Counted from the stretch's first letter, positions 9,253-18,686 are shown. The stretch: DNA of 64,000 bases from Sulfurovum sp. (GCA_021166685.1 JAJPEU010000009.1:1-64000), one strand, 5' to 3'. Translations and numbers: made by a program. The notes: generated from the sequence alone by a model not told the origin.

Positions 9253-9308
9253 CAACCTCTCATAAGATATCGCCTTCATAGCCTCCGGCGGTATCTTCTG
9301 AGGGGTTG
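9253..9308 (+). ncRNA. Long hairpin in the operon leader
   Basis: A 56-base imperfect inverted repeat: an outer stem of ten pairs (CAACCTCTCA with TGAGGGGTTG, one G-T), a small internal loop, an inner stem of eleven pairs (AAGATATCGCC with GGCGGTATCTT, one G-T) and a 12-base loop containing GCCTCC. It ends 19 bases before the ATG of the binding-protein gene and is not followed by a T run, so it is not a simple terminator. It may be a regulatory leader or an RNA-stability element. It is too simple for me to assign to the Moco or Tuco riboswitch classes. Confidence 0.5.
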
Positions 9309-9327
9309 CCGTCATTGAAGGTTTTAC

Positions 9328-10350
9328 ATGAAATTATTTTCGATTCTTGTGTTTTGTTTGCTTGCAGGCTGCTTGCTTGAGGCCGAAGATACACTTCAAG
9401 CCTCTGAACACACTCTTTCTTCAAACAAACAGATAAAACGTGTTTTCGGATCATCTCCTCCGATGACTTATCTTCTCTACGCTTTAAATCCTGACAAAAT
9501 AACAGGACTTAACTTTAAAGCCAAAAATCCAAACAACAGTGCGGAAAAAGAGCTTGTAGGCGATCGCTTTCTTTCTCTTCCTGTGATCGGTTCTTTCCAT
9601 GCCGGCGGTAACGATATCAATCTTGAAAGCCTCATGACATACAAGCCTCAACTCATTTTAGTGTGGGAGGATGACATGCGCAGACAAATCATTGAACGCG
9701 AAATCAAAAAAACCGATATACCTGTTTTGTCGATCGAGTTCAAGGATATTGAAGATATGCCAAAAGCCTTTATCCGGACAGGAGAAGCAATCGGGGAAAA
9801 AGCGCGAGGACAAATGCTTGCAGAGTCTATCCAAAAAAGTATCGACGAAGTACGTGCAGCAACAGCAAAACTCAAACCAGTACGATATTACTATGCAGAA
9901 GGCATTGATGGGCTCTCGACCGAATGCGACCAGTCTTTCCATGTTCAGGCACTTAATTTTGCCGGCGGAGAAAACGTTCACAAGTGCCAGCAAAAAGAGG
10001 TGCTCGGATTGGAAAAAATTACATTTGAAACACTTCTAAACTATGATCCTGAAGTCATTGTAGTGCAAAACAGAGCTGTCTACAATGATATTCTTTTGGA
10101 TCCGCTCTGGAGGCGTCTTAGCGCAGTAAAAAACAAGTGTGTCTATTTGGTGCCGACCGCGCCGTTTAATTGGCTTGACAGACCTCCTTCATTCATGCGC
10201 GCCTTGGGTATCCAGTGGCTTGCTTCGGTATTTCATCCCGAAGCCTACACTATCGATCTCAATGACCGCATTAAAGTATTTTATGAACTTTTTTTCAATG
10301 TTCGTTTGAATGATGAACAAATAAAAACCATATTAAGGACATCTCTATGA
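9328..10350 (+). CDS. Periplasmic binding protein of a BtuF/MolA-type ABC importer
   Basis: Substrate-binding protein of the class that works with BtuCD/FecCD-type permeases. The signal sequence ends in LLAGC, a possible lipobox at residues 12-16. The two lobes typical of the family are visible (KRVFGSSPPMTYLLYAL; LESLMTYKPQLILVW; GLEKITFETLLNYDPEVIVVQ), linked by a long helix. It heads an operon with a TonB receptor, permease and ATPase, behind ModE boxes. The H. influenzae MolA protein, which binds molybdate and tungstate, belongs to this class, so I infer that cargo; cobalamin or a metal chelate cannot be excluded from sequence. Confidence 0.85.
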   Translation: MKLFSILVFCLLAGCLLEAEDTLQASEHTLSSNKQIKRVFGSSPPMTYLLYALNPDKITGLNFKAKNPNNSAEKELVGDRFLSLPVIGSFHAGGNDINLESLMTYKPQLILVWEDDMRRQIIEREIKKTDIPVLSIEFKDIEDMPKAFIRTGEAIGEKARGQMLAESIQKSIDEVRAATAKLKPVRYYYAEGIDGLSTECDQSFHVQALNFAGGENVHKCQQKEVLGLEKITFETLLNYDPEVIVVQNRAVYNDILLDPLWRRLSAVKNKCVYLVPTAPFNWLDRPPSFMRALGIQWLASVFHPEAYTIDLNDRIKVFYELFFNVRLNDEQIKTILRTSL

Positions 10351-12578
10351 AACGCTCTTTTTCATTGCTTTTAGCAATCACCGCCTCGGCTCTTTTTGCC
10401 GAGCCTGTCACTATCGAAACCATATCGATAGTAGAAGCACAAGACAGTGCAGATTTTTTTATGGATGAAAGCAACCGAACGGCACAAGTCTTCACCCAAA
10501 AAAGTATAGCATCGCTTGGATCTCAAGCAAAAATGAACCCCTATTCGGTCATTTCATTTTCACCGTCTGTCAATTTTACGCCCGTCGATCAAGCAGGCTC
10601 CAATGAGCCTTCTTTTCATGATCCTATCCGCATCCGAGGCAAATCCCAATCAGGCCCCGGAGGCGTCTTCATGCTAAACGGCCTGCCTGTCTCGAGCAAC
10701 CCCGGAGGCGGAAAACAGATGGTTGATATGGAAAATATAGGCTCTATCAATCTCTACAAGGGCTATCTTGAAGTAGATAAAAACCTGGGCTTCTCAAGCT
10801 TGATCGGAAAAGTGGATCTCAATATCCTCCCCCCTGCTTCTACCGGCAAGAGTACTATTTCGCAGTCATTTGGCACAGAGAGCTTTGAACGTACTTTTTT
10901 ACGGTTTGATTCGGGCAAAATGGGCGATTTTTCAACTTTTGGATCATTCTCTTACCTTAGCAATGACAAATATAAAGGCGAAGGTGATTTGGAGCGTATC
11001 AATGGAATGTTTGGCCTTGCATATCAACCAAACGATGCTTTAAAAACAGAATTTTATGCGATTTACAATAGCGACGATCATCATAATTATAACAGCCTGA
11101 CCTATGCAGAGGCACAGGATCTGGATACCTATTTTGATAAAGATTATGCAACCGCGCAGCCAACTGCAAGCAATGATGTCAACTATTATGACTGGAATAA
11201 GCAAAGTTTTGACACGATTGCCTTGCTTGGGAACCTTGAGTACCGTCTTGGCAGCAATGATGTGCTCTCTTTGAAGCCTTACTACAAAAAAGATGAAGGA
11301 GACTATTGGTATTCAAGCATAAAAGCAGATCCGGCCAAAAACCGCGTAGTTGACTGGTACATGGACCATGATCTGTTTGGGGCTGTTGCGGCATATGAGC
11401 ATACATTTTCCGACATGGCTAAAACAAAAATAGGCTACTGGTATCATCGCCAGCTTCCTCCGGGGCCTCCGTACAATCAATCAAAATATCGTGTGGTAGA
11501 CGGAGAACTTGTATTTGACGGCTATGCCGTGCTGGCAGATAATGATTATCATACCCTCCAGGCGCCTTTTGTTAAGCTTTATGGAGAAAACGGCCGTTTT
11601 GACTATGCCGCAGGTATCCAATATCAGTCTTTTGGATTAGGAAGCTTAACAAGCTATACCAACGGTACAAGTAGCTCAACCAGCATGGATTATGATACCG
11701 CTATTGCAGAAGGCACTATCGATCCATGGGCAAGCGTCAAAGAGCATACGTTTCACACTTTTCTGCCTTCGCTTTATTTAGGGTATCAAGCAACGGACGA
11801 TACAACAGTTTATATCGATTATACACGCACCTATGGTTTTGATGTCAACCTTTTCCCTACTTACATCAAAAATCGCGATAAATTTGTCTCAAAAGGCGTT
11901 ACTTTGCAAACGCTTTGGGATGAACTTGAACTTGAAACCTCCGACAACATTGATTTAGGATTTAAAACGATGGTCGGCGCCATTACATTGAACCCAAATC
12001 TTTTTGTCTCTTTTGTAAAAAACAAGCAAGCCAACATCTATGATCCGGAGTACGGCGTGAACTATCCTGCAAATATGGGGGATGCGCTCGGGTACGGGGC
12101 AGAGCTTTCAGCGTACGGCCCGATCCTTGATAATCTTGAGCTGATCATCGGGCTTTCATACAACCGTTATGCCTTTTCGGAAAATTTCCAAAGCAGTCCG
12201 ACGTCTACTGTACAAACAGACGGCAATCAGCTTCCCGATGCACCCAAAGTGATGGCAAAAGCAGCCCTTGCCTATCAATATGACAACTGGACGTTCACGC
12301 CAAGTGTTCAATATACCTCCAATCGATACGGCGATGTACTCAATACACAAAAGATCGATGCATTCACGTTGGTTAATCTTGATATCGCATACCGGCCCTA
12401 TGAATTTTTGGGTACAAAAAATGCAAAACTTCACATCGGCCTTACCAATCTGACCGATGAAAAATATATTGCTACGATCAACACACCGGATAATGTTTTG
12501 TCTGCTTCAACGACAGATGCAACCTTCCAAACAGGAGCACCGTTCGGTGCCTATTTTGGTATTGAACTTAAGTTTTAG
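10347..12578 (+). CDS. TonB-dependent outer-membrane receptor
   Basis: A 743-residue receptor that moves scarce substrates across the outer membrane using TonB energy. After a signal peptide ending ALFAEP comes a possible TonB box (ETISIVE, about residues 24-30), then the plug domain (SVISFSPSVNF, IRIRGKSQSGPGGVFMLNGLPVS) and a 22-strand barrel ending in FGIELKF with the terminal Phe. It overlaps the binding-protein gene by ATGA and is followed 5 bases later by the permease. The operon position behind ModE boxes suggests molybdate or tungstate, perhaps as a chelate, as cargo. Its own TonB is not encoded beside it. Confidence 0.9.
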   Translation: MKRSFSLLLAITASALFAEPVTIETISIVEAQDSADFFMDESNRTAQVFTQKSIASLGSQAKMNPYSVISFSPSVNFTPVDQAGSNEPSFHDPIRIRGKSQSGPGGVFMLNGLPVSSNPGGGKQMVDMENIGSINLYKGYLEVDKNLGFSSLIGKVDLNILPPASTGKSTISQSFGTESFERTFLRFDSGKMGDFSTFGSFSYLSNDKYKGEGDLERINGMFGLAYQPNDALKTEFYAIYNSDDHHNYNSLTYAEAQDLDTYFDKDYATAQPTASNDVNYYDWNKQSFDTIALLGNLEYRLGSNDVLSLKPYYKKDEGDYWYSSIKADPAKNRVVDWYMDHDLFGAVAAYEHTFSDMAKTKIGYWYHRQLPPGPPYNQSKYRVVDGELVFDGYAVLADNDYHTLQAPFVKLYGENGRFDYAAGIQYQSFGLGSLTSYTNGTSSSTSMDYDTAIAEGTIDPWASVKEHTFHTFLPSLYLGYQATDDTTVYIDYTRTYGFDVNLFPTYIKNRDKFVSKGVTLQTLWDELELETSDNIDLGFKTMVGAITLNPNLFVSFVKNKQANIYDPEYGVNYPANMGDALGYGAELSAYGPILDNLELIIGLSYNRYAFSENFQSSPTSTVQTDGNQLPDAPKVMAKAALAYQYDNWTFTPSVQYTSNRYGDVLNTQKIDAFTLVNLDIAYRPYEFLGTKNAKLHIGLTNLTDEKYIATINTPDNVLSASTTDATFQTGAPFGAYFGIELKF

Positions 12579-12583
12579 CACAA

Positions 12584-13630
12584 ATGACCATGCTGCATTT
12601 TTTGTTTGACCGTACCAAAGAAAACAGATACTTGGCGGTTGGAACCGTTCTGCTTGCGGCAATAGCAGCTTTATCGCTGCTATTGGGCCAATACCCTATC
12701 GATTTTCACACATTTATGGCATATTTAAATTATAAAATTTACGGCATTGCCGATATAGAAATAGATACTTTGGCCCTCATAGACAATATCATTCTGGAGA
12801 TCAGGCTGCCTAGAATTTTGCTTGCCATTCTTGTAGGGGCCGCACTTGCAACTTCCGGAGCGGTGTTTCAAGCGATGTTTGTCAACCCTCTTGTTTCGCC
12901 CGGAATTCTGGGTGTTTTGGCGGGAGCTTCATTTGGTGCGGCGTGCGGGATGCTTATCAGCGAACAATGGTTCATCGTGCAAGCATTGGCGTTCTCTTTC
13001 GGATTTGTCGCGGTTGGTTTTGCTGTTTTGATCGGCTCCGCAGGAGCAAACTCACGCTCAACCGTGATGCTGGTTCTTGGCGGCGTCATTAGCGGTTCGC
13101 TCTTTACTTCGCTTCTTTCCGTCGTCAAATATGTGGCTGATCCCTACAGTGTGCTCCCCGCCATTACTTACTGGCTAATGGGTTCGCTTTCCATCGCACA
13201 GCTTGATGAAATACTTCTTGTCTCCATACCGATACTGTTTAGTATTTTGGGCATGAGTTTTATGGGTAAATACTTTGACCTCTTAAGCCTTGGCGACGAA
13301 GAAGCAAAATCGCTTGGCATCAATGTCAAGCTTATTCGTATAGTTGCGATTATCTTAGCTACCTTGGCCAGTTCGCTCTCTGTCGTTATGGCGGGAATTA
13401 TCGGCTGGGTGGGGCTTATCATTCCTCACATCATCCGTATGGCAATAGGACCGTCCAACCGCTTGCTTGTCCCCCTCTCTGCAATTTTCGGAGGAGCATT
13501 TTTGCTTCTGGCCGATGCCGTCTCACGCCTTGCACTTAGCGTCGAGATACCTATTGGGATTTTAACCTCTCTTATAGGAATACCGATATTCATTATGGTT
13601 TTAAAAAATGCGAGGGAAGCATGGAACTAA
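12584..13630 (+). CDS. FecCD/MolB-type ABC permease
   Basis: Inner-membrane permease of the BtuC/FecCD family, 348 residues with about ten hydrophobic segments. Family motifs include LRLPRILLAILVGAALATSGAVFQ (here EIRLPRILLAI), NPLVSPGILGVLAGASFG, LGGVISGSLF and GLIIPHIIRM. It pairs with the ATPase whose gene overlaps by 10 bases. H. influenzae MolB, a molybdate/tungstate permease, is of this type; the same fold also carries haem, B12 and siderophores. Confidence 0.9.
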   Translation: MTMLHFLFDRTKENRYLAVGTVLLAAIAALSLLLGQYPIDFHTFMAYLNYKIYGIADIEIDTLALIDNIILEIRLPRILLAILVGAALATSGAVFQAMFVNPLVSPGILGVLAGASFGAACGMLISEQWFIVQALAFSFGFVAVGFAVLIGSAGANSRSTVMLVLGGVISGSLFTSLLSVVKYVADPYSVLPAITYWLMGSLSIAQLDEILLVSIPILFSILGMSFMGKYFDLLSLGDEEAKSLGINVKLIRIVAIILATLASSLSVVMAGIIGWVGLIIPHIIRMAIGPSNRLLVPLSAIFGGAFLLLADAVSRLALSVEIPIGILTSLIGIPIFIMVLKNAREAWN

Positions 13631-14397
13631 AACCTATCATAGAAGTGAAAGATCTGCACTTCTCATACAAAAAAAGCCAAATTCTCTGCGGCGTAGATCT
13701 GCATCTCTTCAAGGGTGAAGTTGTCTCGCTTTTAGGGCCAAACGGGTGCGGGAAAAGTACGCTTATCAAACTTATTTTAAAACTGCTTTATGGGAAGGGA
13801 GAGATACTTTTGCATGAGAAATCCATTGAAGAATATTCGCACAAAGAGATAGCCTCTCATATTGCCTATATACCTCAATACCATCATGTTCCTTTTGGCT
13901 ACAGCGTTTTAGAAATGGTACTTATGGGGAGAGTCTCAAAGCTTGGCATTTTTGCCTCTCCTTCATCCCATGATCATTTTATAGCGCTTGAAGCGCTAAA
14001 AAAAGCCGGTATTTTGGGTTTGAAAGACAGGATATTCGGACAATTAAGCGGCGGACAAAAACAACTTGTTCTTTTTGCACGCGCCATTGCCCAAGAGGTA
14101 GATACCTTCATCATGGATGAACCGGTAAATGGGCTAGACTATGGGAATCAAATGAGACTTTTAGAGTTTATTGATGAACTAAGCCGCGAAGGGTATACAT
14201 TTTTAAAAACCACGCACTACCCGGACCATGCACTTCTTATTTCAAGCCGTACAGTGGTTATGAACGGCGGGAAAATTATATCGGACGGCAAACCCGGCGA
14301 AGTGATTACTGCACCCATGATTCAAGACGTTTACGGAGTCAATGCAGAGATTATCACACACGATGCACACAAAAGATGCATACCAATCTTTAGATAA
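13621..14397 (+). CDS. FecE/MolC-type ABC ATPase
   Basis: ATPase that drives the adjacent FecCD-type permease. Walker A is GPNGCGKST, the signature is LSGGQKQL, and the Walker B region reads TFIMDEPVNGLDYGNQ; the switch histidine follows in KTTHYPDHA. The 258 residues match the family. Its start lies inside the end of the permease gene, which fits a coupled pair. Confidence 0.92.
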   Translation: MELKPIIEVKDLHFSYKKSQILCGVDLHLFKGEVVSLLGPNGCGKSTLIKLILKLLYGKGEILLHEKSIEEYSHKEIASHIAYIPQYHHVPFGYSVLEMVLMGRVSKLGIFASPSSHDHFIALEALKKAGILGLKDRIFGQLSGGQKQLVLFARAIAQEVDTFIMDEPVNGLDYGNQMRLLEFIDELSREGYTFLKTTHYPDHALLISSRTVVMNGGKIISDGKPGEVITAPMIQDVYGVNAEIITHDAHKRCIPIFR

Positions 14398-14419
14398 AAA
14401 TTAAAACGAAGGGAAAATA

Positions 14420-14878
14420 ATGGAGCTTTTTTATAATATCGTTCACATCATACATCTATTTAGCGCAATGCTTTTTTTGGGGTGGGGTTTTGCAAAACTA
14501 TTTGTTTTGTCGGCGGCGAAAAACAACATTGATGCAAACGCACACTTTGAAATGAAAAAATCTTTAGCAAAGAGAGTTTGGAAAATATATCCGACCAATT
14601 TCTTCATCCTGATAATAACAGGGAGTATATTGTTTTTTAAATATGCAAATTTTGAAAATGGGCTTTTCCCTACAACATTTCAAACACTTTTGATTATAAA
14701 AGCTGTTCTGGCTTTGGGGATCGGCGCCAAAGTTTTATATTCTGTTTCCGGCAGAATCCTCTTTAAGATCCAACATTCACAGGATCCAAATCCGGTAGAA
14801 ACCTCTGCTTACAAATATATTTTTTCTATCGCCGTTATTATCGTATTGTTGGCAAAATTAATGTTTATGGTCCGGTAA
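14420..14878 (+). CDS. Four-helix membrane protein, CopD-like
   Basis: A 152-residue protein with about four membrane segments. His-containing helices (NIVHIIHLFSAMLFLGWGF and later VWKIYPTNFFILIITGSILFF) resemble the CopD/HemJ-like integral membrane proteins that can bind haem or metal, but the match is loose. It follows the ATPase by 22 bases with a ribosome site (GAAGGG), so it is likely the last gene of the TonB/ABC operon. Function is unknown. Confidence 0.65.
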   Translation: MELFYNIVHIIHLFSAMLFLGWGFAKLFVLSAAKNNIDANAHFEMKKSLAKRVWKIYPTNFFILIITGSILFFKYANFENGLFPTTFQTLLIIKAVLALGIGAKVLYSVSGRILFKIQHSQDPNPVETSAYKYIFSIAVIIVLLAKLMFMVR

Positions 14879-14903
14879 ACAGATTTTTGAAGCTCAATAA
14901 GGC

Positions 14904-14931
14904 ATCCTTATATCTTAAGTTATATAACGAT
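14904..14931 (+). promoter_or_regulatory. ModE box upstream of the porin/mod operon
   Basis: Left half ATCCTTATATC, spacer TTAAGT, right half TATATAACGAT. Spacer and right half are identical to the box at 9100, so the two sites clearly share an origin and a regulator. It lies 41 bases before the porin start. Confidence 0.85.
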
Positions 14932-14972
14932 ATTATTTTAGTAGTATCTTAAAAACAAAAAAGGAGAGGAGA

Positions 14973-16451
14973 ATGTCTTTTTTTAGATTTTGTCTGGCGG
15001 CATCTCTCCTCTTTGTGCATGCAAAAGTACTCTGCGCATCCGATGAAACATCCAAGCGGATATTGAGGTCCAATATGAGGGAGGTTTATCTTCAAATCCC
15101 TGGCGGTGCGGAAACATTGATGCAAATGCTTACAGAAGGCATAGGGTACGGAAGAATCCGCTTTAACAGCTTCAAGTGGAACTGGGAGATGCAGACCGAG
15201 CAAAAACAAAACAACTGGGCAACTGCGATAGGAAGCAGCCTGATCTATAAAAGCGCCTATCTTGGGGGGCTTGGTTTTACTGCGGGCCTTTACACCTCTT
15301 ACAATCCTTGGCATATGGATACGGAGGAAATCGGGTTTGTCAAATCAGGCAAAGATCTTTTTTCGCGTTACGAAGTGCTTCACGGCGGAAGGTTTGATTT
15401 GGCAACATTGGCACAATCCTATCTGGAATACAAAAGCGGGAGGCTCTCCATTAAGGCGGGCCGCCAAATCTTTGAAAGCTTTTTAACGGCAAGCAATGAT
15501 ACCAAAATGATACCCAATACCTTTGAAGGTATCACGCTGCACTCGCGGGATATTCCTTTCCTATCCGTCAAAGCAGCCTATCTTACACGACAAAAGCTCA
15601 GAGATCATGAATCCTTCCACCATCTTCTTGCCTATGGCGATGATCCGGTAATGCCTGGTGCATACTGGAGCGAAAACGACGACAGCGCGATGCATCAAGG
15701 CCTGACGCTTTCTAAACTCCAAGCTGAAGGTATCGATGACCGGCTTTTTGTGTTTGAAACCCGCTATACCCCCGCTCCGGATTTATCTGTGCTGCTTAAC
15801 TGTACCGCAGTTCCCCAACTTATTGCATCTGCTGCAATCGACGGTACGTACAACATACCTCTCAGTGATGCGTTGGCTGCTGCTGCTTCAATACGCTACA
15901 TGCACCAATTTGATAAAGGTGCAGGCAGCATAGGCGGCGCAAATCTTGCCACAAACACCATAGGTTACGATGATCCGGACAGTCTGGACAGCGGCCTTTG
16001 GGGCACAAAGATAGAGCTGATACATGATGCGTGGAATATCGATCTGGGCTATACATCGGTTCAAGACAAAGGAGACTTGATTGCGCCTTGGAGAAAATTT
16101 CCGACCAGCAGCTATACCAGGCTGATGGGCCAATACAATATTTATGCCAATACTAAAACTATTGCGATAGGCGGCAAATATGATTTCGGGAAAGCGGGGG
16201 TTGTCCCGGGCTTAAAAGCCAAAATAGGCTATGCGATCCAGAATTTCGACGACACAAAACCGGGAGTCCAGGCCGACAGTGATGTGCTTACACTGCATCT
16301 TTTCAAAACCTACGATTCGATGCCTGATTTTTCCACCAAACTAAGCATCGGGATTGCCGATGGGAAAAAGGACACTTTCAGCGGCGGCGGTGTGCTCAAA
16401 GACGATCCGTCCTACAACGAGTTGAGATTTGAAATCAATTATCTGTTTTAA
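14973..16451 (+). CDS. OprD-family outer-membrane porin
   Basis: A 492-residue outer-membrane porin of the OprD family: signal peptide ending VLCASDE, SNMREVYLQIPGG near the N-terminus, LEYKSGRLSIKAGRQIFESFLTASNDTKMIPNTFEG in the middle, and a C-terminal barrel strand ending NYLF. The segment with GRQ and the SND-K-IP motif is usual for Campylobacterota OprD porins. The ribosome site AAGGAGAGGAG is strong. It sits directly behind a ModE box and 15 bases before the first ModA gene, suggesting it admits molybdate or tungstate; the substrate is inferred. Confidence 0.85.
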   Translation: MSFFRFCLAASLLFVHAKVLCASDETSKRILRSNMREVYLQIPGGAETLMQMLTEGIGYGRIRFNSFKWNWEMQTEQKQNNWATAIGSSLIYKSAYLGGLGFTAGLYTSYNPWHMDTEEIGFVKSGKDLFSRYEVLHGGRFDLATLAQSYLEYKSGRLSIKAGRQIFESFLTASNDTKMIPNTFEGITLHSRDIPFLSVKAAYLTRQKLRDHESFHHLLAYGDDPVMPGAYWSENDDSAMHQGLTLSKLQAEGIDDRLFVFETRYTPAPDLSVLLNCTAVPQLIASAAIDGTYNIPLSDALAAAASIRYMHQFDKGAGSIGGANLATNTIGYDDPDSLDSGLWGTKIELIHDAWNIDLGYTSVQDKGDLIAPWRKFPTSSYTRLMGQYNIYANTKTIAIGGKYDFGKAGVVPGLKAKIGYAIQNFDDTKPGVQADSDVLTLHLFKTYDSMPDFSTKLSIGIADGKKDTFSGGGVLKDDPSYNELRFEINYLF

Positions 16452-16466
16452 CCAAAGGAGATAGAA

Positions 16467-17234
16467 ATGTTTAAAAAATTGTTGCTGGTTAGTCTGTTGC
16501 TAATCACCATACTGCCCGCAGACAAAATAACCATATTTGCAGCAAGTGATTTGAAATTTGCACTTGATGGTGCCAAGGATGTGTTTTTGCAACAAAACCC
16601 AAAAGATCAAATCGAAATCATTTACGGTTCATCGGGAAAAGGGATGCGCCAGATAGAAAACGGTGCACCCTATCATCTCTTCTTCTCTGCGGATATGAAT
16701 TTTGTAAAGCGGCTCTATACAAATGGCGATGTGGCCACGAAGCCAAAACCTTATGCAATTGGCAGAATCGTAATTTGGAGCAGACATAAAAATTTTGCGC
16801 CCGAACGTGGATTTGAAAATTTAAAAGCCTCTTGGGTTCAAAAAATAGCTATTGCAAATCCTGCCCATGCGCCTTACGGCGAAAAAGCAAAGCAAGCGAT
16901 GCAAAAAACCGGGATTTATGATGACGCCCAATCGAAGCTCGTCATGGGTGAAAATATCTCTCAGGCAGCCGGATTCGTAACAAGCGGCGCAGCGGATGTG
17001 GGCATCATTGCACTCTCTCTTGCTCGTGCGCCGGCCATAGCAAACAGCGATCATCACACCTATTATCTGATAGACGACAGACTTCACAGTCCCCTCATTC
17101 AAGGATACGGCATCACAAAAACGGGCTCAAATTTGCCTCTTGCTAAAAAATTTTATGATTTTATGCAAACAGAAAATGCCGCTGCGATGATGAAAAAATA
17201 TGGCTTTGATGTGCCGTCAAACTACAAGGAATAA
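16467..17234 (+). CDS. modA: ModA-type molybdate/tungstate-binding protein 1
   Basis: Periplasmic oxyanion-binding protein of the ModA family, 255 residues with a signal peptide. The first ligand loop reads YGSSGKGMRQIENGAP followed by LFFSAD, and the later loop is VMGENISQA with SGAADVGIIALS; these are the family's oxyanion-binding segments. It is the first of three tandem related genes and follows the porin by 15 bases. Confidence 0.9.
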   Translation: MFKKLLLVSLLLITILPADKITIFAASDLKFALDGAKDVFLQQNPKDQIEIIYGSSGKGMRQIENGAPYHLFFSADMNFVKRLYTNGDVATKPKPYAIGRIVIWSRHKNFAPERGFENLKASWVQKIAIANPAHAPYGEKAKQAMQKTGIYDDAQSKLVMGENISQAAGFVTSGAADVGIIALSLARAPAIANSDHHTYYLIDDRLHSPLIQGYGITKTGSNLPLAKKFYDFMQTENAAAMMKKYGFDVPSNYKE

Positions 17235-17238
17235 CCCC

Positions 17239-17982
17239 ATGAAAATAAAAACACTCATTCTCTTCATGCTTTGGTCTGCAATGCTTTTTGCAGACCAAAT
17301 AGAAATTTTTGGAGCAACTGCAACCAAACATGCAATGGAAGAACTAAAGAATGAATTCTTAAAAGACAGACCGGGCGATGAGATTAAATTTCATACCGGC
17401 TCCTCCGGGAAAGCCTATATGCAGTTTAACAGCGGCATGCAATACGATATGTTTTTTTCTGCGGATTCCAAATATCCCGAACAAATCGTTGCCGACGGTG
17501 ACGCCGCTACACCATCTAGAGTATACGCCATAGGCGTGTTGGCTTTTTATTCACTGGATCAAAAACTGATCGATGAAGGCATCAAAGCAGCGGCAACCGA
17601 CAAAATAAAAAAAATCTCAATAGCGAATCCGAAAATGGCTCCCTATGGGATAGCGGCCATGGAAGTATTTAAAAATGCTTCGCTGCTTGAGGCCGTACAA
17701 AACAAAATTGTCATGGGGGAGAACTTATCCCAGGCAATTCATTTTGTAGATAGCGGCGCTGCAGATATAGGGCTTATCGCATTTTCATTGTTAAAAGAAA
17801 CAAATGCTCCCAAAGGAATATATAAACTTGTAGACCAATCGCTTTACACCCCTCTTCATCAATCTTTTGTGCTCACAAAATATGGTAAAAGTAAGCCCTT
17901 GGCACAAGATTTTGCACACTTTGTGCTTTCTGAAAAAGGTCAAGCCATTTTAGAAAACTATGGATTTAGGAGAGCACAATGA
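17239..17982 (+). CDS. modA: ModA-type molybdate/tungstate-binding protein 2
   Basis: Second ModA-family protein, 247 residues from the ATG at 17239, which has AAGGA nine bases upstream and is better than an in-frame start further 5'. It has a signal peptide ending MLFADQ, ligand loop HTGSSGKAYMQFNSG with MFFSAD, and MGENLSQA with SGAADIGLIAFS. It is clearly a paralogue of the preceding gene. Two such proteins may differ in preference for molybdate and tungstate. Confidence 0.9.
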   Translation: MKIKTLILFMLWSAMLFADQIEIFGATATKHAMEELKNEFLKDRPGDEIKFHTGSSGKAYMQFNSGMQYDMFFSADSKYPEQIVADGDAATPSRVYAIGVLAFYSLDQKLIDEGIKAAATDKIKKISIANPKMAPYGIAAMEVFKNASLLEAVQNKIVMGENLSQAIHFVDSGAADIGLIAFSLLKETNAPKGIYKLVDQSLYTPLHQSFVLTKYGKSKPLAQDFAHFVLSEKGQAILENYGFRRAQ

Positions 17983-18686
17983 GAACTTTGTTTTTACTTC
18001 TTACCCTATCCGCCGGTTTAATGGCGAACGAAATATACATAGCAAGCGGCGCTGGATACAAAAGAGCTGTCAGTGAGCTTTCAACTGTTTTTGAACAAAA
18101 AACGCAGATTGAAGTCAATCAAATATACGGCAATATGCAGCAAATTTCCGAACAGATAAAATATAGTGACAAGATAGCAGTATTTGTTGGCGATGAAGAT
18201 TTTATCAGGAAACTCAAAATAGAGTATTCTCAAAAAATTGAACTTGGCATGGGGTCGCTGGTACTTGTTTTTTCAAAACATCACCAAAACGTCTCCGGCA
18301 TCGAAGCACTGCCGCTTGAGACGATCAAAAAAATAGGATTGCCGGACACCAAAAAAACCATATACGGAAAAGCTGCCGATGAGTTTTTAAACCATGCAAA
18401 TCTACGCGATACACTCAAAAACAAATTGACTATATTCCAGGCCGCCCCGCAAGTGAGCTCATATCTTATAAGCGGCGACCTGGATGCTGGCTTTATCAAC
18501 AAAACTGACTATCTTGGCATAAAACAAAATGTGGGAAAAATGATTGAAATAGATAAAAATCTCTACTCTCCCATTAAAATAATCGGTGTTGTACTCAGCG
18601 GAAGACAAAGCCCCCAAACAGATTCTTTGGTTGAATTTTTATCTTCGGATGAAGCCAGAAATATTTTAAACAAACATGGGCTTTGA
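17979..18686 (+). CDS. Divergent third ModA-like binding protein
   Basis: A 235-residue exported protein (signal peptide ending GLMANE) that overlaps the second ModA gene by ATGA. Fold landmarks are recognisable (IYGNMQQISEQIKYSDKIAVFVGDEDF; ISGDLDAGFIN; LVEFLSSDEARNILNKHGL), but the serine-rich first ligand loop (GSSGK in the two neighbours) is replaced by GNMQQ, and GENLSQ by QAAPQV. It may bind another ligand, or act as a helper. The next gene is a permease, so it could be the binding protein dedicated to that permease. Confidence 0.75.
   Translation: MRTLFLLLTLSAGLMANEIYIASGAGYKRAVSELSTVFEQKTQIEVNQIYGNMQQISEQIKYSDKIAVFVGDEDFIRKLKIEYSQKIELGMGSLVLVFSKHHQNVSGIEALPLETIKKIGLPDTKKTIYGKAADEFLNHANLRDTLKNKLTIFQAAPQVSSYLISGDLDAGFINKTDYLGIKQNVGKMIEIDKNLYSPIKIIGVVLSGRQSPQTDSLVEFLSSDEARNILNKHGL

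Noticed and set aside
9253..9308. Moco or Tuco riboswitch
   Set aside because: Only a single extended hairpin is visible, without the several helices those classes need; listed as an unassigned leader.
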